The notes below the pieces were generated by a model. The model made no database searches and was not told where the DNA came from. It saw nothing but the letters and a program-made list of their open reading frames with translations. Position numbers and translations under genes: made by a program. A stretch of 64,000 nt of DNA from the NCBI GenBank assembly GCA_030697165.1, contig JAUYQQ010000013.1, positions 1 through 64,000 of the forward strand, in the 5' to 3' direction. This stretch comes from Acidobacteriota bacterium (GTDB lineage: Bacteria; Acidobacteriota; Vicinamibacteria; Vicinamibacterales; UBA2999). This document shows positions 7,903 to 15,585 of the stretch, in pieces (within the stretch, counting starts at the first letter, position 1; every line of letters starts with the position of its first letter).

Positions 7903-8580
7903 ATGAACACGCTGGTCCTACTCTCCGGCGGGCTTGATAGCGCGGTGCTGGCCGCGCACGAAGCCCAGACGGCCACGGTGCAACCGGTGTACGTCAGCGT
8001 CGGGCTGGCGTGGGAGCCTGGTGAACGGGCGACGGTCGAACGGTTGCTGACGTCGCCGCGGTTCGCGGGCAAGCTCCTGCCGCTGGCGTGCGTGGAGTTC
8101 ACCATGCGCGACGTCTACCCGCCGGCGCACTGGGCCATTCGCGGGGTCCCGCCGGCCTACGACACTCCCGACGCAGACGCCTATCTCCAGGGACGCAACC
8201 TGGTGCTGCTGACCAAGGCCGCGATGGTCGCCGCCCGCAGCGGCGCGACCCGCATTGCGCTCGGGCCGCTGGCCGGTAACCCATTCCCCGACGCGCGGCC
8301 GGAGTTCTTCGCCGCCATGGCGGCCGCACTGAGGCTGGGACTCGATCATCCCGTCGAGATCGCGACTCCGTTCTTGAGCTGGGGCAAGGCGCAGGTGATT
8401 CGACGCGGTGTCGAGCTGGGCGTGCCGCTGGAACTGACCCTCTCCTGCATGAACCCGGCGGCCGCTGATGTCGTGCCGCGGCACTGCGGGCTCTGCAGCA
8501 AATGCCGTGAACGAAGGGCTGCGTTCGCCGACGCCGCCGTGAGCGATCCGAGCGAGTACGCCAATCCCTCACCACGCTAG
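7903..8580 (+). CDS. QueC-like 7-cyano-7-deazaguanine synthase family protein
   Basis: A 225-residue PP-loop protein. The ATP pyrophosphatase motif LLSGGLDSAVLA lies at residues 5-16, the QueC-type GRN motif in YLQGRNLVLLTKAA, and a C-terminal zinc site is present in SCMNPAAADVVPRHCGLCSKC (four Cys with CxxCxxC spacing). QueC converts 7-carboxy-7-deazaguanine to preQ0 in queuosine or 7-deazaguanine-DNA synthesis. No queD, queE or folE is adjacent, so this may be a paralogue with another role. It follows the Sec-peroxiredoxin gene closely and may share its transcript. Confidence 0.8.
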   Translation: MNTLVLLSGGLDSAVLAAHEAQTATVQPVYVSVGLAWEPGERATVERLLTSPRFAGKLLPLACVEFTMRDVYPPAHWAIRGVPPAYDTPDADAYLQGRNLVLLTKAAMVAARSGATRIALGPLAGNPFPDARPEFFAAMAAALRLGLDHPVEIATPFLSWGKAQVIRRGVELGVPLELTLSCMNPAAADVVPRHCGLCSKCRERRAAFADAAVSDPSEYANPSPR

Positions 8581-8682
8581 TGCTTCAAGCGGACGGCCGG
8601 TGGGCAACCATCTTGCAGGACTGATTGCGAAGGTTGTCGAACCGGCAACCGTTTGCTTCAACAGAATCACAAGGGATTGAAC

Positions 8683-8964
8683 ATGAACACTTTTGACACA
8701 ACTAAGCAGCACGCGGCGACCACCGAAGCGTGGCAGCACTCTGAAGGCAAGGTCGCGCGGACGATTGAACAGCAGACGGCCAAGCTGCCGTCGGACACGT
8801 TTCTGTGGGCGGCTGGCGGGGCGATGGGCGTGGCGCTGTTGCTACAGATGACCGGAAAGAAGCCGGCGAGCTTGTTCGTGGGCCAGTGGGCCGCGCCGCT
8901 GCTGCTCCTGGGCGTGTATAACAAACTCGTGAAGGTGGCGGGAACGGATCGCGTTCACGCCTGA
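8683..8964 (+). CDS. Small hypothetical membrane protein
   Basis: This predicts 93 residues from ATG 8683, which has AAGGGA about 8 bases upstream; a longer form from 8653 lacks such a site. The N-terminal half is polar (TTKQHAATTEAWQHSEGKVA). The C-terminal half holds two short hydrophobic segments (FLWAAGGAMGVALLLQM and WAAPLLLLGVYNKLV) that could form a hairpin in the inner membrane. I do not recognise a family. It stands alone between the QueC-like gene and a convergent secreted protein gene. Confidence 0.65.
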   Translation: MNTFDTTKQHAATTEAWQHSEGKVARTIEQQTAKLPSDTFLWAAGGAMGVALLLQMTGKKPASLFVGQWAAPLLLLGVYNKLVKVAGTDRVHA

Positions 8965-9017
8965 GCGTTGCGCAGTGCTGTCGGCCACCCGAGCTCGGGA
9001 GGCCGACAGTTCGAGTG

Positions 9018-9494
9018 TTAGTTCGGGCAGGTCGCGGCGACCATCTTGAGCGACGTCACGGACCAGTCAGCCTTGCCCTTGCCCATGGTCTCCTTGGCGA
9101 CCGTGTCGCCCTTGCCCATGGCCATTCCCATTCCGTTGTCGGGACCAGTCACCGAGACCTTGTGGCCAACGTGCTTGGCGAGGTCGACCGACGTGCTGGT
9201 GATGGCCATCGAGTGGGCCGTCGCGTCCTTGCCCATCTGGTTCTTGCCCGCCGGGTCCTTCTTCATCTCGCCGTGGCCGACCATCGGATCCTTCTTCATC
9301 TCCCCGTGGCCCATCGCCATCTCTGCGGTGACATGAGTCAGGGTGTAGCTGCCAGCGACGTCGCCGGCCGCGATACAACCCGTGTAGGTCTTGTCCTTGC
9401 CCATCGGCTTGGCCATCTTGTCCTGCGCGATGCCCACCTGGCTCATCGCCGCAATGGTGAGAATGGTCAGTGCGGGTGTCATCAAGTTCTTCAT
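9018..9494 (-). CDS. Secreted Met/Lys/Gly-rich hypothetical protein
   Basis: The 158-residue product starts at ATG 9494 with GAGGAG 7 bases upstream. A signal peptide ends around GIAQ. The mature part opens with DKMAKPMGKDKTYTGCIAAGD and holds two near-copies of MGHGEMKKDP in tandem, then more Met-Gly-Lys runs, and ends with VTSLKMVAATCPN. Two cysteines flank the repeat region and may form a disulphide. The Met- and His-containing repeats would suit weak metal binding, but this is a guess; the function is unknown. Confidence 0.75.
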   Translation of the reverse strand: MKNLMTPALTILTIAAMSQVGIAQDKMAKPMGKDKTYTGCIAAGDVAGSYTLTHVTAEMAMGHGEMKKDPMVGHGEMKKDPAGKNQMGKDATAHSMAITSTSVDLAKHVGHKVSVTGPDNGMGMAMGKGDTVAKETMGKGKADWSVTSLKMVAATCPN

Positions 9495-9669
9495 GTGCTC
9501 TCCTCGAACGAATGTCTGCCTGCGACGAAACTGTCGCCTTGCCAGTGAATGTCCGCCGTTGATCGGATCACGCCGATCGATTGCAACAACATGGCCATGA
9601 CAGGGCGGCACATCCGCTCGCGCACGGTCGAGGCGTGGCGTCGGCATTGACTGACGAGGAAGGCGCCTT

Positions 9670-9695
9670 CGACGCGACCTCGAGTGGTCGCGTCG
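9670..9695. terminator. Strong hairpin downstream of the hydrolase gene
   Basis: A perfect 10-bp stem (9670-9679 with 9686-9695) and a 6-base loop lies about 35 bases past the stop of the minus-strand hydrolase gene. No U-rich tail follows on either strand, so it may terminate poorly or act as an mRNA stabiliser. Confidence 0.4.
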
Positions 9696-9728
9696 TTGGC
9701 CGCGCTGCTGGTGCAGCGCGAGGTCGAG

Positions 9729-10628
9729 TTACTGCTGCAGGTGTGCGCGCATCGCGGTGATGGCCGCCGCGTTGGTGATCACACCGACGTGATCGCCGCC
9801 AGGGACTTCGATCAGGCGCGCGCCGGGGGATTGCTTGGCGAAGGTCACCGACAGCGGGTGAAGCGGATCGCCCGTGCCGGCAACCAGCAACGCCTTGTTG
9901 CCGCCCTTGGGCAAGCCGTTGACGGCCATGGCCGGCAGCGACTTCATGACGCCGACGAGTGAGCCGAGGTCGTTGCCCTTCATCGCCTGCGCGTTGACCA
10001 TGCCGGCCATCTCCGGCTTCATCGCCGGGAACAGCCACTTCATGAAGTTGGCGAGGCCGGCGCCGCCCTCGAGGTCGGCGATCCACTGCGCCGACTCCTT
10101 GCTGAAGGTGGCCGCGTCGGCGTAGAACGGACCCGCCACGAGCGTGGCGGTGCTGACCCGGTCGGGGTAACGGGCCGCGACGTTGGCGGCAATCAGCGCG
10201 CCCATGGAATGGCCGATCACGTGCGCCCGCGGGACTCTCAAGTGATCCATCAACCGGATCACGTCATCGACCATCTGCTGCCCGAAGCGTGCCGGCTCGG
10301 CGAACTTGCTGCTGCGGCCGAAGCCGCGGACATCAAGCGCGACCATCCGGTGGGTCTGCGGCAGCGCCTTCGCAACGCCCAGCATGCTCTCGAGCGCCGC
10401 ACTGTAGCCGTGAATGAGCACGACGGCATCGCCGGATCCCGCTTCACGGTAGCGCAGCGTGACGCCCTCGGCGGTGAACTGCTGGTCCGGCGCGGTGGCG
10501 AGTGCCGCTGGCGCCGGCGCCGTGGCGACCTGGGCTGGCGCGGCCTGGGGCGGCCGGCCCGCGGTCAGCACCGCGCTGGCAGAAAGGAGGCAGACGATGA
10601 CGGCAGCGGGGAGCGGCGTGATTCGCAT
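9729..10628 (-). CDS. Exported alpha/beta hydrolase
   Basis: A 299-residue alpha/beta-hydrolase from ATG 10628, chosen because MRITPLPAAVIVCLLSASAVLTA makes a good signal peptide. The oxyanion motif is HGYSA, the nucleophile elbow GHSMGA, the acid likely the Asp in AGTGDPLHP, and the histidine in GGDHVG. Conserved strands (VALDVRGFGRSSKF) place it near the epoxide hydrolase, haloperoxidase and esterase group; no specific substrate can be assigned. It lies 23 bases after the ATP-grasp gene on the same strand and probably forms an operon with it. Confidence 0.88.
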   Translation of the reverse strand: MRITPLPAAVIVCLLSASAVLTAGRPPQAAPAQVATAPAPAALATAPDQQFTAEGVTLRYREAGSGDAVVLIHGYSAALESMLGVAKALPQTHRMVALDVRGFGRSSKFAEPARFGQQMVDDVIRLMDHLRVPRAHVIGHSMGALIAANVAARYPDRVSTATLVAGPFYADAATFSKESAQWIADLEGGAGLANFMKWLFPAMKPEMAGMVNAQAMKGNDLGSLVGVMKSLPAMAVNGLPKGGNKALLVAGTGDPLHPLSVTFAKQSPGARLIEVPGGDHVGVITNAAAITAMRAHLQQ

Positions 10629-10651
10629 GGCGTGAGAGCCTAACACGACCT

Positions 10652-11671
10652 TCACCAGCGCGTTGCGCCCTCGGCCAGGCCCGACGGCACCATCATGGGC
10701 GTCTCGTCGGCGCGCTGCTGCTCGCGCTCGAGCCAGTCGGCCAGCCGCGCGAACGGATCGAACCCGAGCACGCGCGGGGCGTCGGCGACGAAGTTCGACA
10801 GCGCGTTGATGTCGTAGTAGTAACGCTGCCCATCGCGGTCGTCGACGAGGTACTCGACGCCGCCGATCTCGATGCCGGCCGCCGCCATGATCTTCTCGAC
10901 CTCGGCAATCACCTCCGCCGGCGGCGTAACGGCCTCCACCCGGAGGTTGTTCTTCGGTGCGTCAGCCGGGCAGGCGCCGCGGTTCAGCTCCACACCGTCG
11001 CTCGACTGGCAGATGTCCGCGGGGCACAGGTTGAACGTGTCGCCGGTGGTGTGCACGTTGATCGCATAAAGGAACCGGCCCTCCAGCACTTCGACGCGCG
11101 TGATGTGACCGCCACGCGCCGGGATGTATTCCTGGACCAGTGCGGTCTGGTCGAGGCCGAGCGGCACGCGGCCCTCGACCGATGCCCGCGCCAGGTCTTC
11201 AGGTGTGTCAAAGCGCACGATGCCCGCGCCGCTGCCGCCGATGTTGGCCTTCACCACCACTGGAAACCGCAAGCCGTCGGCCGCAGCCGGGGCCTCGCGG
11301 CCGTGATTGATCACGCGAGCCGCGGGAAACGGCAGGCCCAGGGCGCGCAGCAAGGTCAGCTGCTGCGCCTTCGAGGTCTCGAGCCGGAACGCGCGCGTGC
11401 CGTTGATGACGCGCACCCCCAAGTGCTCCAGGTGCACCAGGTAATTCTGCGTATAGAGGATGCTGTGGCCGGCATCGCGCAGGTAGGCCGACGGGCTCAT
11501 GCGATTGAGCACGAGCGAATAACCGGCTTCGTCGCGGCCGTCGATGTCGTACCAATGCCGCCGCGCGTCGATGCGCTCGTAGCGAATGCCGCGGCGGTCG
11601 AGTTCGGCAAACAGCGGCCGGAACCAGTCCTGGTGCTCGTGATAGATGCCGATGGGTCGTGTCGCTGCCAT
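10652..11671 (-). CDS. ATP-grasp ligase of the RimK/glutathione synthetase-like type
   Basis: A 339-residue cytoplasmic protein starting at ATG 11671 with AGGAGAA upstream. ATP-grasp features are VVVKANIGGSGAGIVRF (nucleotide-binding strand and flexible loop), ALVQEYIPARGGHITRVEVLEGRFLYAI, and the metal-binding end GGVEYLVDDRDGQRYYYDINALSNF. Such ligases join a carboxylate to an amine or thiol-containing substrate using ATP. The substrate is unknown. Its mRNA leader encodes a short peptide with four consecutive Cys codons followed by a terminator, which suggests control by cysteine supply. The hydrolase gene follows it. Confidence 0.85.
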   Translation of the reverse strand: MAATRPIGIYHEHQDWFRPLFAELDRRGIRYERIDARRHWYDIDGRDEAGYSLVLNRMSPSAYLRDAGHSILYTQNYLVHLEHLGVRVINGTRAFRLETSKAQQLTLLRALGLPFPAARVINHGREAPAAADGLRFPVVVKANIGGSGAGIVRFDTPEDLARASVEGRVPLGLDQTALVQEYIPARGGHITRVEVLEGRFLYAINVHTTGDTFNLCPADICQSSDGVELNRGACPADAPKNNLRVEAVTPPAEVIAEVEKIMAAAGIEIGGVEYLVDDRDGQRYYYDINALSNFVADAPRVLGFDPFARLADWLEREQQRADETPMMVPSGLAEGATRW

Positions 11672-11747
11672 GTCAATTCTCCTGCGCCGAGAAGGTAAGG
11701 TGCGGGGCACCGCACCGTGTGAAAACCGGAAACGCCAGCCGGGCCGC

Positions 11748-11792
11748 AGGGAAAAAGAAAACGGCCCGGAAAGCGGATGCCTTCCGGGCCGT
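11748..11792 (-). terminator. Rho-independent terminator in the leader of the ATP-grasp gene (attenuator)
   Basis: On the minus strand a perfect 11-bp GC-rich stem (arms 11782-11792 and 11761-11771, 10-base loop) is followed directly by TTTTCTTTTT at 11760-11751. It lies about 75 bases before the ATG of the ATP-grasp gene and after a short leader frame, so it interrupts the leader rather than ending a known gene. Confidence 0.75.
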
Positions 11793-11811
11793 TCTGAACT
11801 TTCGATCGTGA

Positions 11812-11834
11812 ACGTGATGCTTAGGAGATCACGT
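11812..11834 (-). promoter_or_regulatory. Hairpin over the stop codon of the Cys leader peptide
   Basis: ACGTGAT and ATCACGT pair perfectly (seven bp, 9-base loop holding the TAA stop of the leader peptide). In a ribosome-controlled attenuator this could be the pause or competing structure, since a ribosome finishing the leader would melt it. Confidence 0.45.
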
Positions 11835-11898
11835 GCATGTGTACAGACCGCGGCGCGGAGGCGACTGCCCCACAACAACAACACGCGCGGTTGAACAT
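11821..11898 (-). CDS. Cysteine-rich leader peptide (25 residues)
   Basis: A short frame from ATG 11898 to TAA 11821 encodes a 25-residue peptide with RACCCCG at residues 4-10 (four consecutive TGT codons) and SVHMHVIS at the end. It sits between a TTGACA box (complement 11941-11946) and the terminator at 11748-11792, then the ATP-grasp gene. This is the layout of amino-acid-responsive attenuators, in which ribosome stalling at scarce-amino-acid codons alters folding and allows read-through. No good ribosome binding site is seen, which weakens the case. Regulation by cysteine is inferred. Confidence 0.5.
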   Translation of the reverse strand: MFNRACCCCGAVASAPRSVHMHVIS

Positions 11899-11991
11899 GA
11901 CGATCACGATAGGGCGATGCTCACATGCTGGGCGGCCGCATGTCAAGCTGAGCGCACTCGTCTGTGCCTAATCGGTGCCTAATCGGTGGCC

Positions 11992-12933
11992 CTACCGTTC
12001 GATACGGATGGTGCCGTCGCCGGTCCGAATCCGCAGGGTCTTGCCGCCGTCGCCCATCTTCGATCGCAGGATGCGCCGGCGCTCGCGCCGATCGTCGCTG
12101 CCCTCGCCTTCGCGGCGCTCGTCGCGGCCGTCGTCGAGCAGCGGGTGAGACGAGCGCACCGAGCCGTCGCTGGTTTCGGCGTCGAGCTCGGCGCCAAACG
12201 CCGACGGCAGGGTCAGCGTCACGCTCCCGTCGCCGGTGGTGAGATCCCAGTTGTCGGTCATCACGGTGTCGGGGTCGATCTGCACGCGCACCGAACCGTC
12301 ACCGGTCTTCAGCCGCAATACCGACGGCTGCCCCTCGAAACCAATGCTGCCATCGTCGGTTTCCAGGTCGACCGTGCCGGTGACCTTGTCGAGCCGGATC
12401 GAGCCATCGCCGGAGCGCACCTGGATGTCGCCCGACAGGCGGGTGGCGGTCACGCTGCCGTCCGCGGTGTTGAGCACAATCTTGCCGTCGAGGGCCTCGG
12501 CGCGAATCGACCCGTCGCCGCTGCGAGCGACAAGGTTGCTGGCGCGCGGCACGGCCACCCGCAGGCGCGCCGTCGGCGAGATGTTCACGCCGAGGGTGAC
12601 GCCGCTGAAGCCGGCGCGCGACGGCCCGGTGACCTTCAACACGATCGTGTCGCCCTGCTGCGTGGCCTCGACCTTGATCTGATCGATGAGCGACTGCTCC
12701 ATGGCGCGCTTCTCGATCTCGACCTCCACCTCGGGCTTGTCCCACGAGTGGATTTCGATGGCGCCGTCCCACGTTTCGAGGTCGATCTGCGGCAGGCCGG
12801 TGACCTTGAACGACTTGGTCTCGCGGGCCGACAGGCCCTCGGTATTGAGGTTGACCTCGCACCCCGCCAGCAACGTCGACGCGAGTAGAAACGCGCCCGT
12901 GACGGGCAGTGAACGAGCGGACGTGAACCTCAT
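11992..12933 (-). CDS. DUF4097-family lipoprotein
   Basis: A 313-residue protein from ATG 12933. The N-terminus is a lipoprotein signal (FLLASTLLAGC, Cys about residue 22). The remainder is a repetitive beta structure with many DGSI/DGSV motifs (SGDGSIRAEAL, TADGSVTATR, SGDGSIRLDK, TDDGSIGFEG, TGDGSVRVQI, TSDGSVRSSH, TGDGTIRIER), typical of the DUF4097 right-handed beta-helix or adhesin-like fold. A charged, Arg/Asp/Glu-rich segment near residue 270-285 breaks the pattern. The function is unknown; the mature protein should be anchored in the outer or inner membrane facing the periplasm. Confidence 0.85.
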   Translation of the reverse strand: MRFTSARSLPVTGAFLLASTLLAGCEVNLNTEGLSARETKSFKVTGLPQIDLETWDGAIEIHSWDKPEVEVEIEKRAMEQSLIDQIKVEATQQGDTIVLKVTGPSRAGFSGVTLGVNISPTARLRVAVPRASNLVARSGDGSIRAEALDGKIVLNTADGSVTATRLSGDIQVRSGDGSIRLDKVTGTVDLETDDGSIGFEGQPSVLRLKTGDGSVRVQIDPDTVMTDNWDLTTGDGSVTLTLPSAFGAELDAETSDGSVRSSHPLLDDGRDERREGEGSDDRRERRRILRSKMGDGGKTLRIRTGDGTIRIER

Positions 12934-13022
12934 GAGCACCTCAGACACTGGGGGCCGTTCAGGTTGCCGGTGTAAATCGGCGTCAATCTGTGGCCTCAGG
13001 CAGATAGACGGACTGGTGGAGG

Positions 13023-14264
13023 TCAGTGTTCCCATACGGCCGACCCGGCGACGTAGGTCCGGCGAACCGCCAGGCCCGGGCCCAGCACCACGAGGTCGGC
13101 CATGCGGCCGGCGGCGATCGCCCCGACCTCGGCCAGCCCGAGCTCGGCCGCGGGGGTGGTCGAACAGAGACGGGCCGCATCGGTGAGGCTCACGCCGGCC
13201 TGCTGAACGAGCCGGCGAAACGCGCCATCCATGGTGAGCACGCTGCCGGCCAGGGTGCCGTCGGCGAGCTGGGCGCTCTGTGCGGTCACGATGATGTCCT
13301 GCTCGCCCAGCCGTGCCCGAGAGCCCGGCGGCAGCCCTGAGCCGGCCGTGCCGTCGGTGATCGCCATGAGCCGCCGCGCGGTCTTCGCGCGCATCGCCAG
13401 CGCGACGAGCGCCGGGTGCACGTGAACGCCGTCGCAGATGATCTCGGCGGCGACCGACTCTGATTCGAGCACGGCGCCGACCACGCCCGGCGAACGCGAT
13501 GTCGGCGCGGACATGCGATTGAACAGGTGCGTGGCCTGGCACGCGCCGGCCTCGATGGCCGCCTTCGCTTCATCGTAGCTGGCGCCGGTGTGGCCGAGCG
13601 AGACCCGGTGTCCAGCCGCCACCAACGCGCGCACCAACTCCAGGCCACCGGGCAGTTCCGGCGCCAGGGTGATGATCCCGGCCGCGTCGCGATGACGCGC
13701 GATCACGTCGAGAATGTCGAGCGCGCTGAATTCGCCATCCACCGGATCAACAGGCGGGACTAACGTCCCGCCGCGACGTGCCCCATCCCTAGGTTCCTGA
13801 TCACCCGGTCGCGGCGGCAGCCGCAGGCAGCGCCGCGGCTGCGCGCCGTTCCAGTCGGGGTTGATGAAGTTGCTTTCGAGATGCGCGGGCAGCACCCGCG
13901 CCGACCGCGGTGCGAGCGACCGCCGCGCCGCGGCGACCGCGGTCAGCAGGGCGGCCAGCGTCGCCGGGCCGCACGCCACCGACGTCGGGCAGAACGCGGT
14001 CACCCCGTACTTCGGCAGGCGGCCGGCCATGTCGGCGACGGCGCCGGCGCCATCAAGCGCGTCGATGCCCTCGATGCCGTGCACGTGAACGTCGATGAAG
14101 CCGGGCACGATCACCTGGCCGGAGCAATCGATGCGGGTCGCGCCGGCCGGTCCATCGACGGCGCGCGACCGGATGGCCTCGATGCGGCCGTCGCGAATCA
14201 CCAGCGTGCCTCGCTCGACGACGCGATCCGGCAGAACCAGGTCGGCGCCGGCGAGCACCATCAT
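13023..14264 (-). CDS. nagA: N-acetylglucosamine-6-phosphate deacetylase-like amidohydrolase
   Basis: A 413-residue amidohydrolase from ATG 14264, which overlaps the ROK gene stop as ATGA. The TIM-barrel metal motifs are GFIDVHVHG, HLESNF, LGHTGASYDEA, CQATHLFNRMS, CDGVHVHP and ITDG. NagA removes the acetyl group from GlcNAc-6-P in amino-sugar or cell-wall recycling. Two oddities are seen. The normally HLEGPF(L) motif reads HLESNF, and a stretch with RRGGTLVPP after residue 160 comes from a palindromic repeat (13753-13772) inserted in frame. The catalytic Glu, His and Asp positions seem kept, so activity is possible but not certain. Confidence 0.82.
   Translation of the reverse strand: MMVLAGADLVLPDRVVERGTLVIRDGRIEAIRSRAVDGPAGATRIDCSGQVIVPGFIDVHVHGIEGIDALDGAGAVADMAGRLPKYGVTAFCPTSVACGPATLAALLTAVAAARRSLAPRSARVLPAHLESNFINPDWNGAQPRRCLRLPPRPGDQEPRDGARRGGTLVPPVDPVDGEFSALDILDVIARHRDAAGIITLAPELPGGLELVRALVAAGHRVSLGHTGASYDEAKAAIEAGACQATHLFNRMSAPTSRSPGVVGAVLESESVAAEIICDGVHVHPALVALAMRAKTARRLMAITDGTAGSGLPPGSRARLGEQDIIVTAQSAQLADGTLAGSVLTMDGAFRRLVQQAGVSLTDAARLCSTTPAAELGLAEVGAIAAGRMADLVVLGPGLAVRRTYVAGSAVWEH
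13753..13772. repeat. Palindromic repeat inside the nagA coding sequence
   Basis: A perfect 8-bp stem (GGCGGGAC/GTCCCGCC) with a 4-base TAAC loop. The same 7-8-bp stem plus TAAA/GAAA-type loop recurs at 49908, 54924, 54961 and 56364. Here it is translated as part of RRGGTLVPP. Confidence 0.7.
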
Positions 14265-15166
14265 GCCGGCGGTCGCGCGGCCGCGCGGGCCGCGCCGATG
14301 GCGACGGCGTCGGCGCCGAGCGTGGACAGCACGATGCGCACGTGTTCGGACTGCGCCGGCCGCAGCCGGCGGCTGCATTCCAGGCGAATCGCCTCGAGCA
14401 TCATGTCGCCGGACGCGGCGATGGTGCCGCCGAGGACGACGGCCTCCGGATCGAGCATCGTCACCAGGTTGGCCACGGCCATGCCAACGTACTTCGCGGT
14501 GTCGCGGACCACCGAGATGCACACGCCATCGCCAACCCGCGCCCCCTGGAACACATCATCAGCGGTCAGGCGCGTGAGGTCGCCGCCGACGTTGTCGGCG
14601 ACCGAGGAGCGATCGCCCGACTTGATGCGCCACACCAGCCGGCGAACAATCCCGGCGGACGCCACTTCGGCCTCGAGGCCGCCGTAGCGGCGATAGTCTT
14701 CGCGTTCCACCGGGTTGAGTGCCAGCCAGCAGATCGAGCCGGCCAGGCCGTGCGCGCCAAGCCACGGTTCGCCGTTGATCAGGACGCCGGCCGTGACATG
14801 TTCGCCAATGGCGCAGGTGATGACCTGTTTCAGGCCGCGGGCCGCGCCGCACCATTGCTCGGCGATCGCAGCCGCGGTCCCGGCGGCAATCGGCACGGCG
14901 GCGCGCGCGCCCGGCGCCGCCTCGGCGAGCATGGCGGCGAAGTCGGCGGCTACGGGATCTCCTGGCTGCGGCAGCGCCACCGCACTGGCGGTGACCTTGC
15001 CGCCGGCGCCGGCCATGGCGCGCTTCACGGTGTCGCGCAGGGCATGGGCCGGATTGCCGGCAGCCGGCGGCAGGTGGCCGCGCGACAGCACCTGGCCGGC
15101 GTCATTGACGACGACCACGCGCGCGACCAGGTCCGAGAGATCGACGCCAAGCGTCAGTTCAGGCAT
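14261..15166 (-). CDS. ROK-family protein, probably catalytically altered
   Basis: A 301-residue member of the ROK sugar kinase/regulator family from ATG 15166. Family landmarks are MPELTLGVDLSD, VITCAIGEHVTAGVLINGEPWLGAHGLAG, and VANLVTMLDPEAVVLGG. Several active-site elements differ. The phosphate loop DxGGT reads DLSDLVA. The ENDxNxxA segment carrying the catalytic Asp reads PIAAGTAAA. The GHxxxxxxGxxCxCGxxGC zinc motif is absent. So kinase activity is doubtful; it may bind a sugar or regulate. It overlaps nagA by 4 bases and the DUF5615 gene by 8, which ties it to amino-sugar metabolism. Confidence 0.78.
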   Translation of the reverse strand: MPELTLGVDLSDLVARVVVVNDAGQVLSRGHLPPAAGNPAHALRDTVKRAMAGAGGKVTASAVALPQPGDPVAADFAAMLAEAAPGARAAVPIAAGTAAAIAEQWCGAARGLKQVITCAIGEHVTAGVLINGEPWLGAHGLAGSICWLALNPVEREDYRRYGGLEAEVASAGIVRRLVWRIKSGDRSSVADNVGGDLTRLTADDVFQGARVGDGVCISVVRDTAKYVGMAVANLVTMLDPEAVVLGGTIAASGDMMLEAIRLECSRRLRPAQSEHVRIVLSTLGADAVAIGAARAAARPPA

Positions 15167-15575
15167 GTTCGGGTTGCCAATCAGGGTGCGCGTGCAGCTT
15201 GCGGCCGTCGAGCGGCAACGGCGCACCGGTAAACAACTGTTCGTCGAGGCGCGCGAGCAACGCCGCCAGCCCGCGTTCGTCGGGGGCGGCCATCACCAGC
15301 ACGCCGCTGCCCTGCCCGGGCGGAAACCGCCGGTCGTCCAGGTAGTCGCGATCGAGCGTCACGAGCGTCCGGCGCAACTGTCGGGCCAGCCGGTAGTGCT
15401 CGGCATCACGGGCCCGGCGCAGGTCCGGATGATCCATCACGAACAGGACGTCCCAGCGCAACTGCTCGCGCATGAACCTGACGAGCCCCGCCGGCACGTT
15501 GGCGTCGGCATATACCCGCGTCCGCCCGGCCGCCGCGTCGGCCACCGGCCCCAACTCCGACCACAGGGTTCCCAT
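15159..15575 (-). CDS. DUF5615 PIN-like protein
   Basis: A 138-residue protein starting at ATG 15575. The opening VYADANVPAGLVRFMRE, the following Asp-rich segment (FVMDHPDLRRARDAEHY) and LVTLDRDYLD match DUF5615/Mut7-C-like PIN-like proteins, usually with acidic residues for metal and RNA binding. Such proteins are often toxin-like, but no antitoxin is adjacent here. It sits 10 bases after the deoxyhypusine synthase-like gene and overlaps the ROK gene, so it is part of that operon. Confidence 0.75.
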   Translation of the reverse strand: MGTLWSELGPVADAAAGRTRVYADANVPAGLVRFMREQLRWDVLFVMDHPDLRRARDAEHYRLARQLRRTLVTLDRDYLDDRRFPPGQGSGVLVMAAPDERGLAALLARLDEQLFTGAPLPLDGRKLHAHPDWQPEHA

Positions 15576-15585
15576 CGCCCAGGGG

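Noticed and set aside
11992-13542. A 516-residue version of the DUF4097 protein
   Set aside because: The extension covers the nagA gene in another frame; the lipoprotein signal marks the true start at 12933.
14342-15232. Long plus-strand frames over the ROK and NagA genes
   Set aside because: Shadows of the minus-strand genes; no domain and no ribosome binding site.
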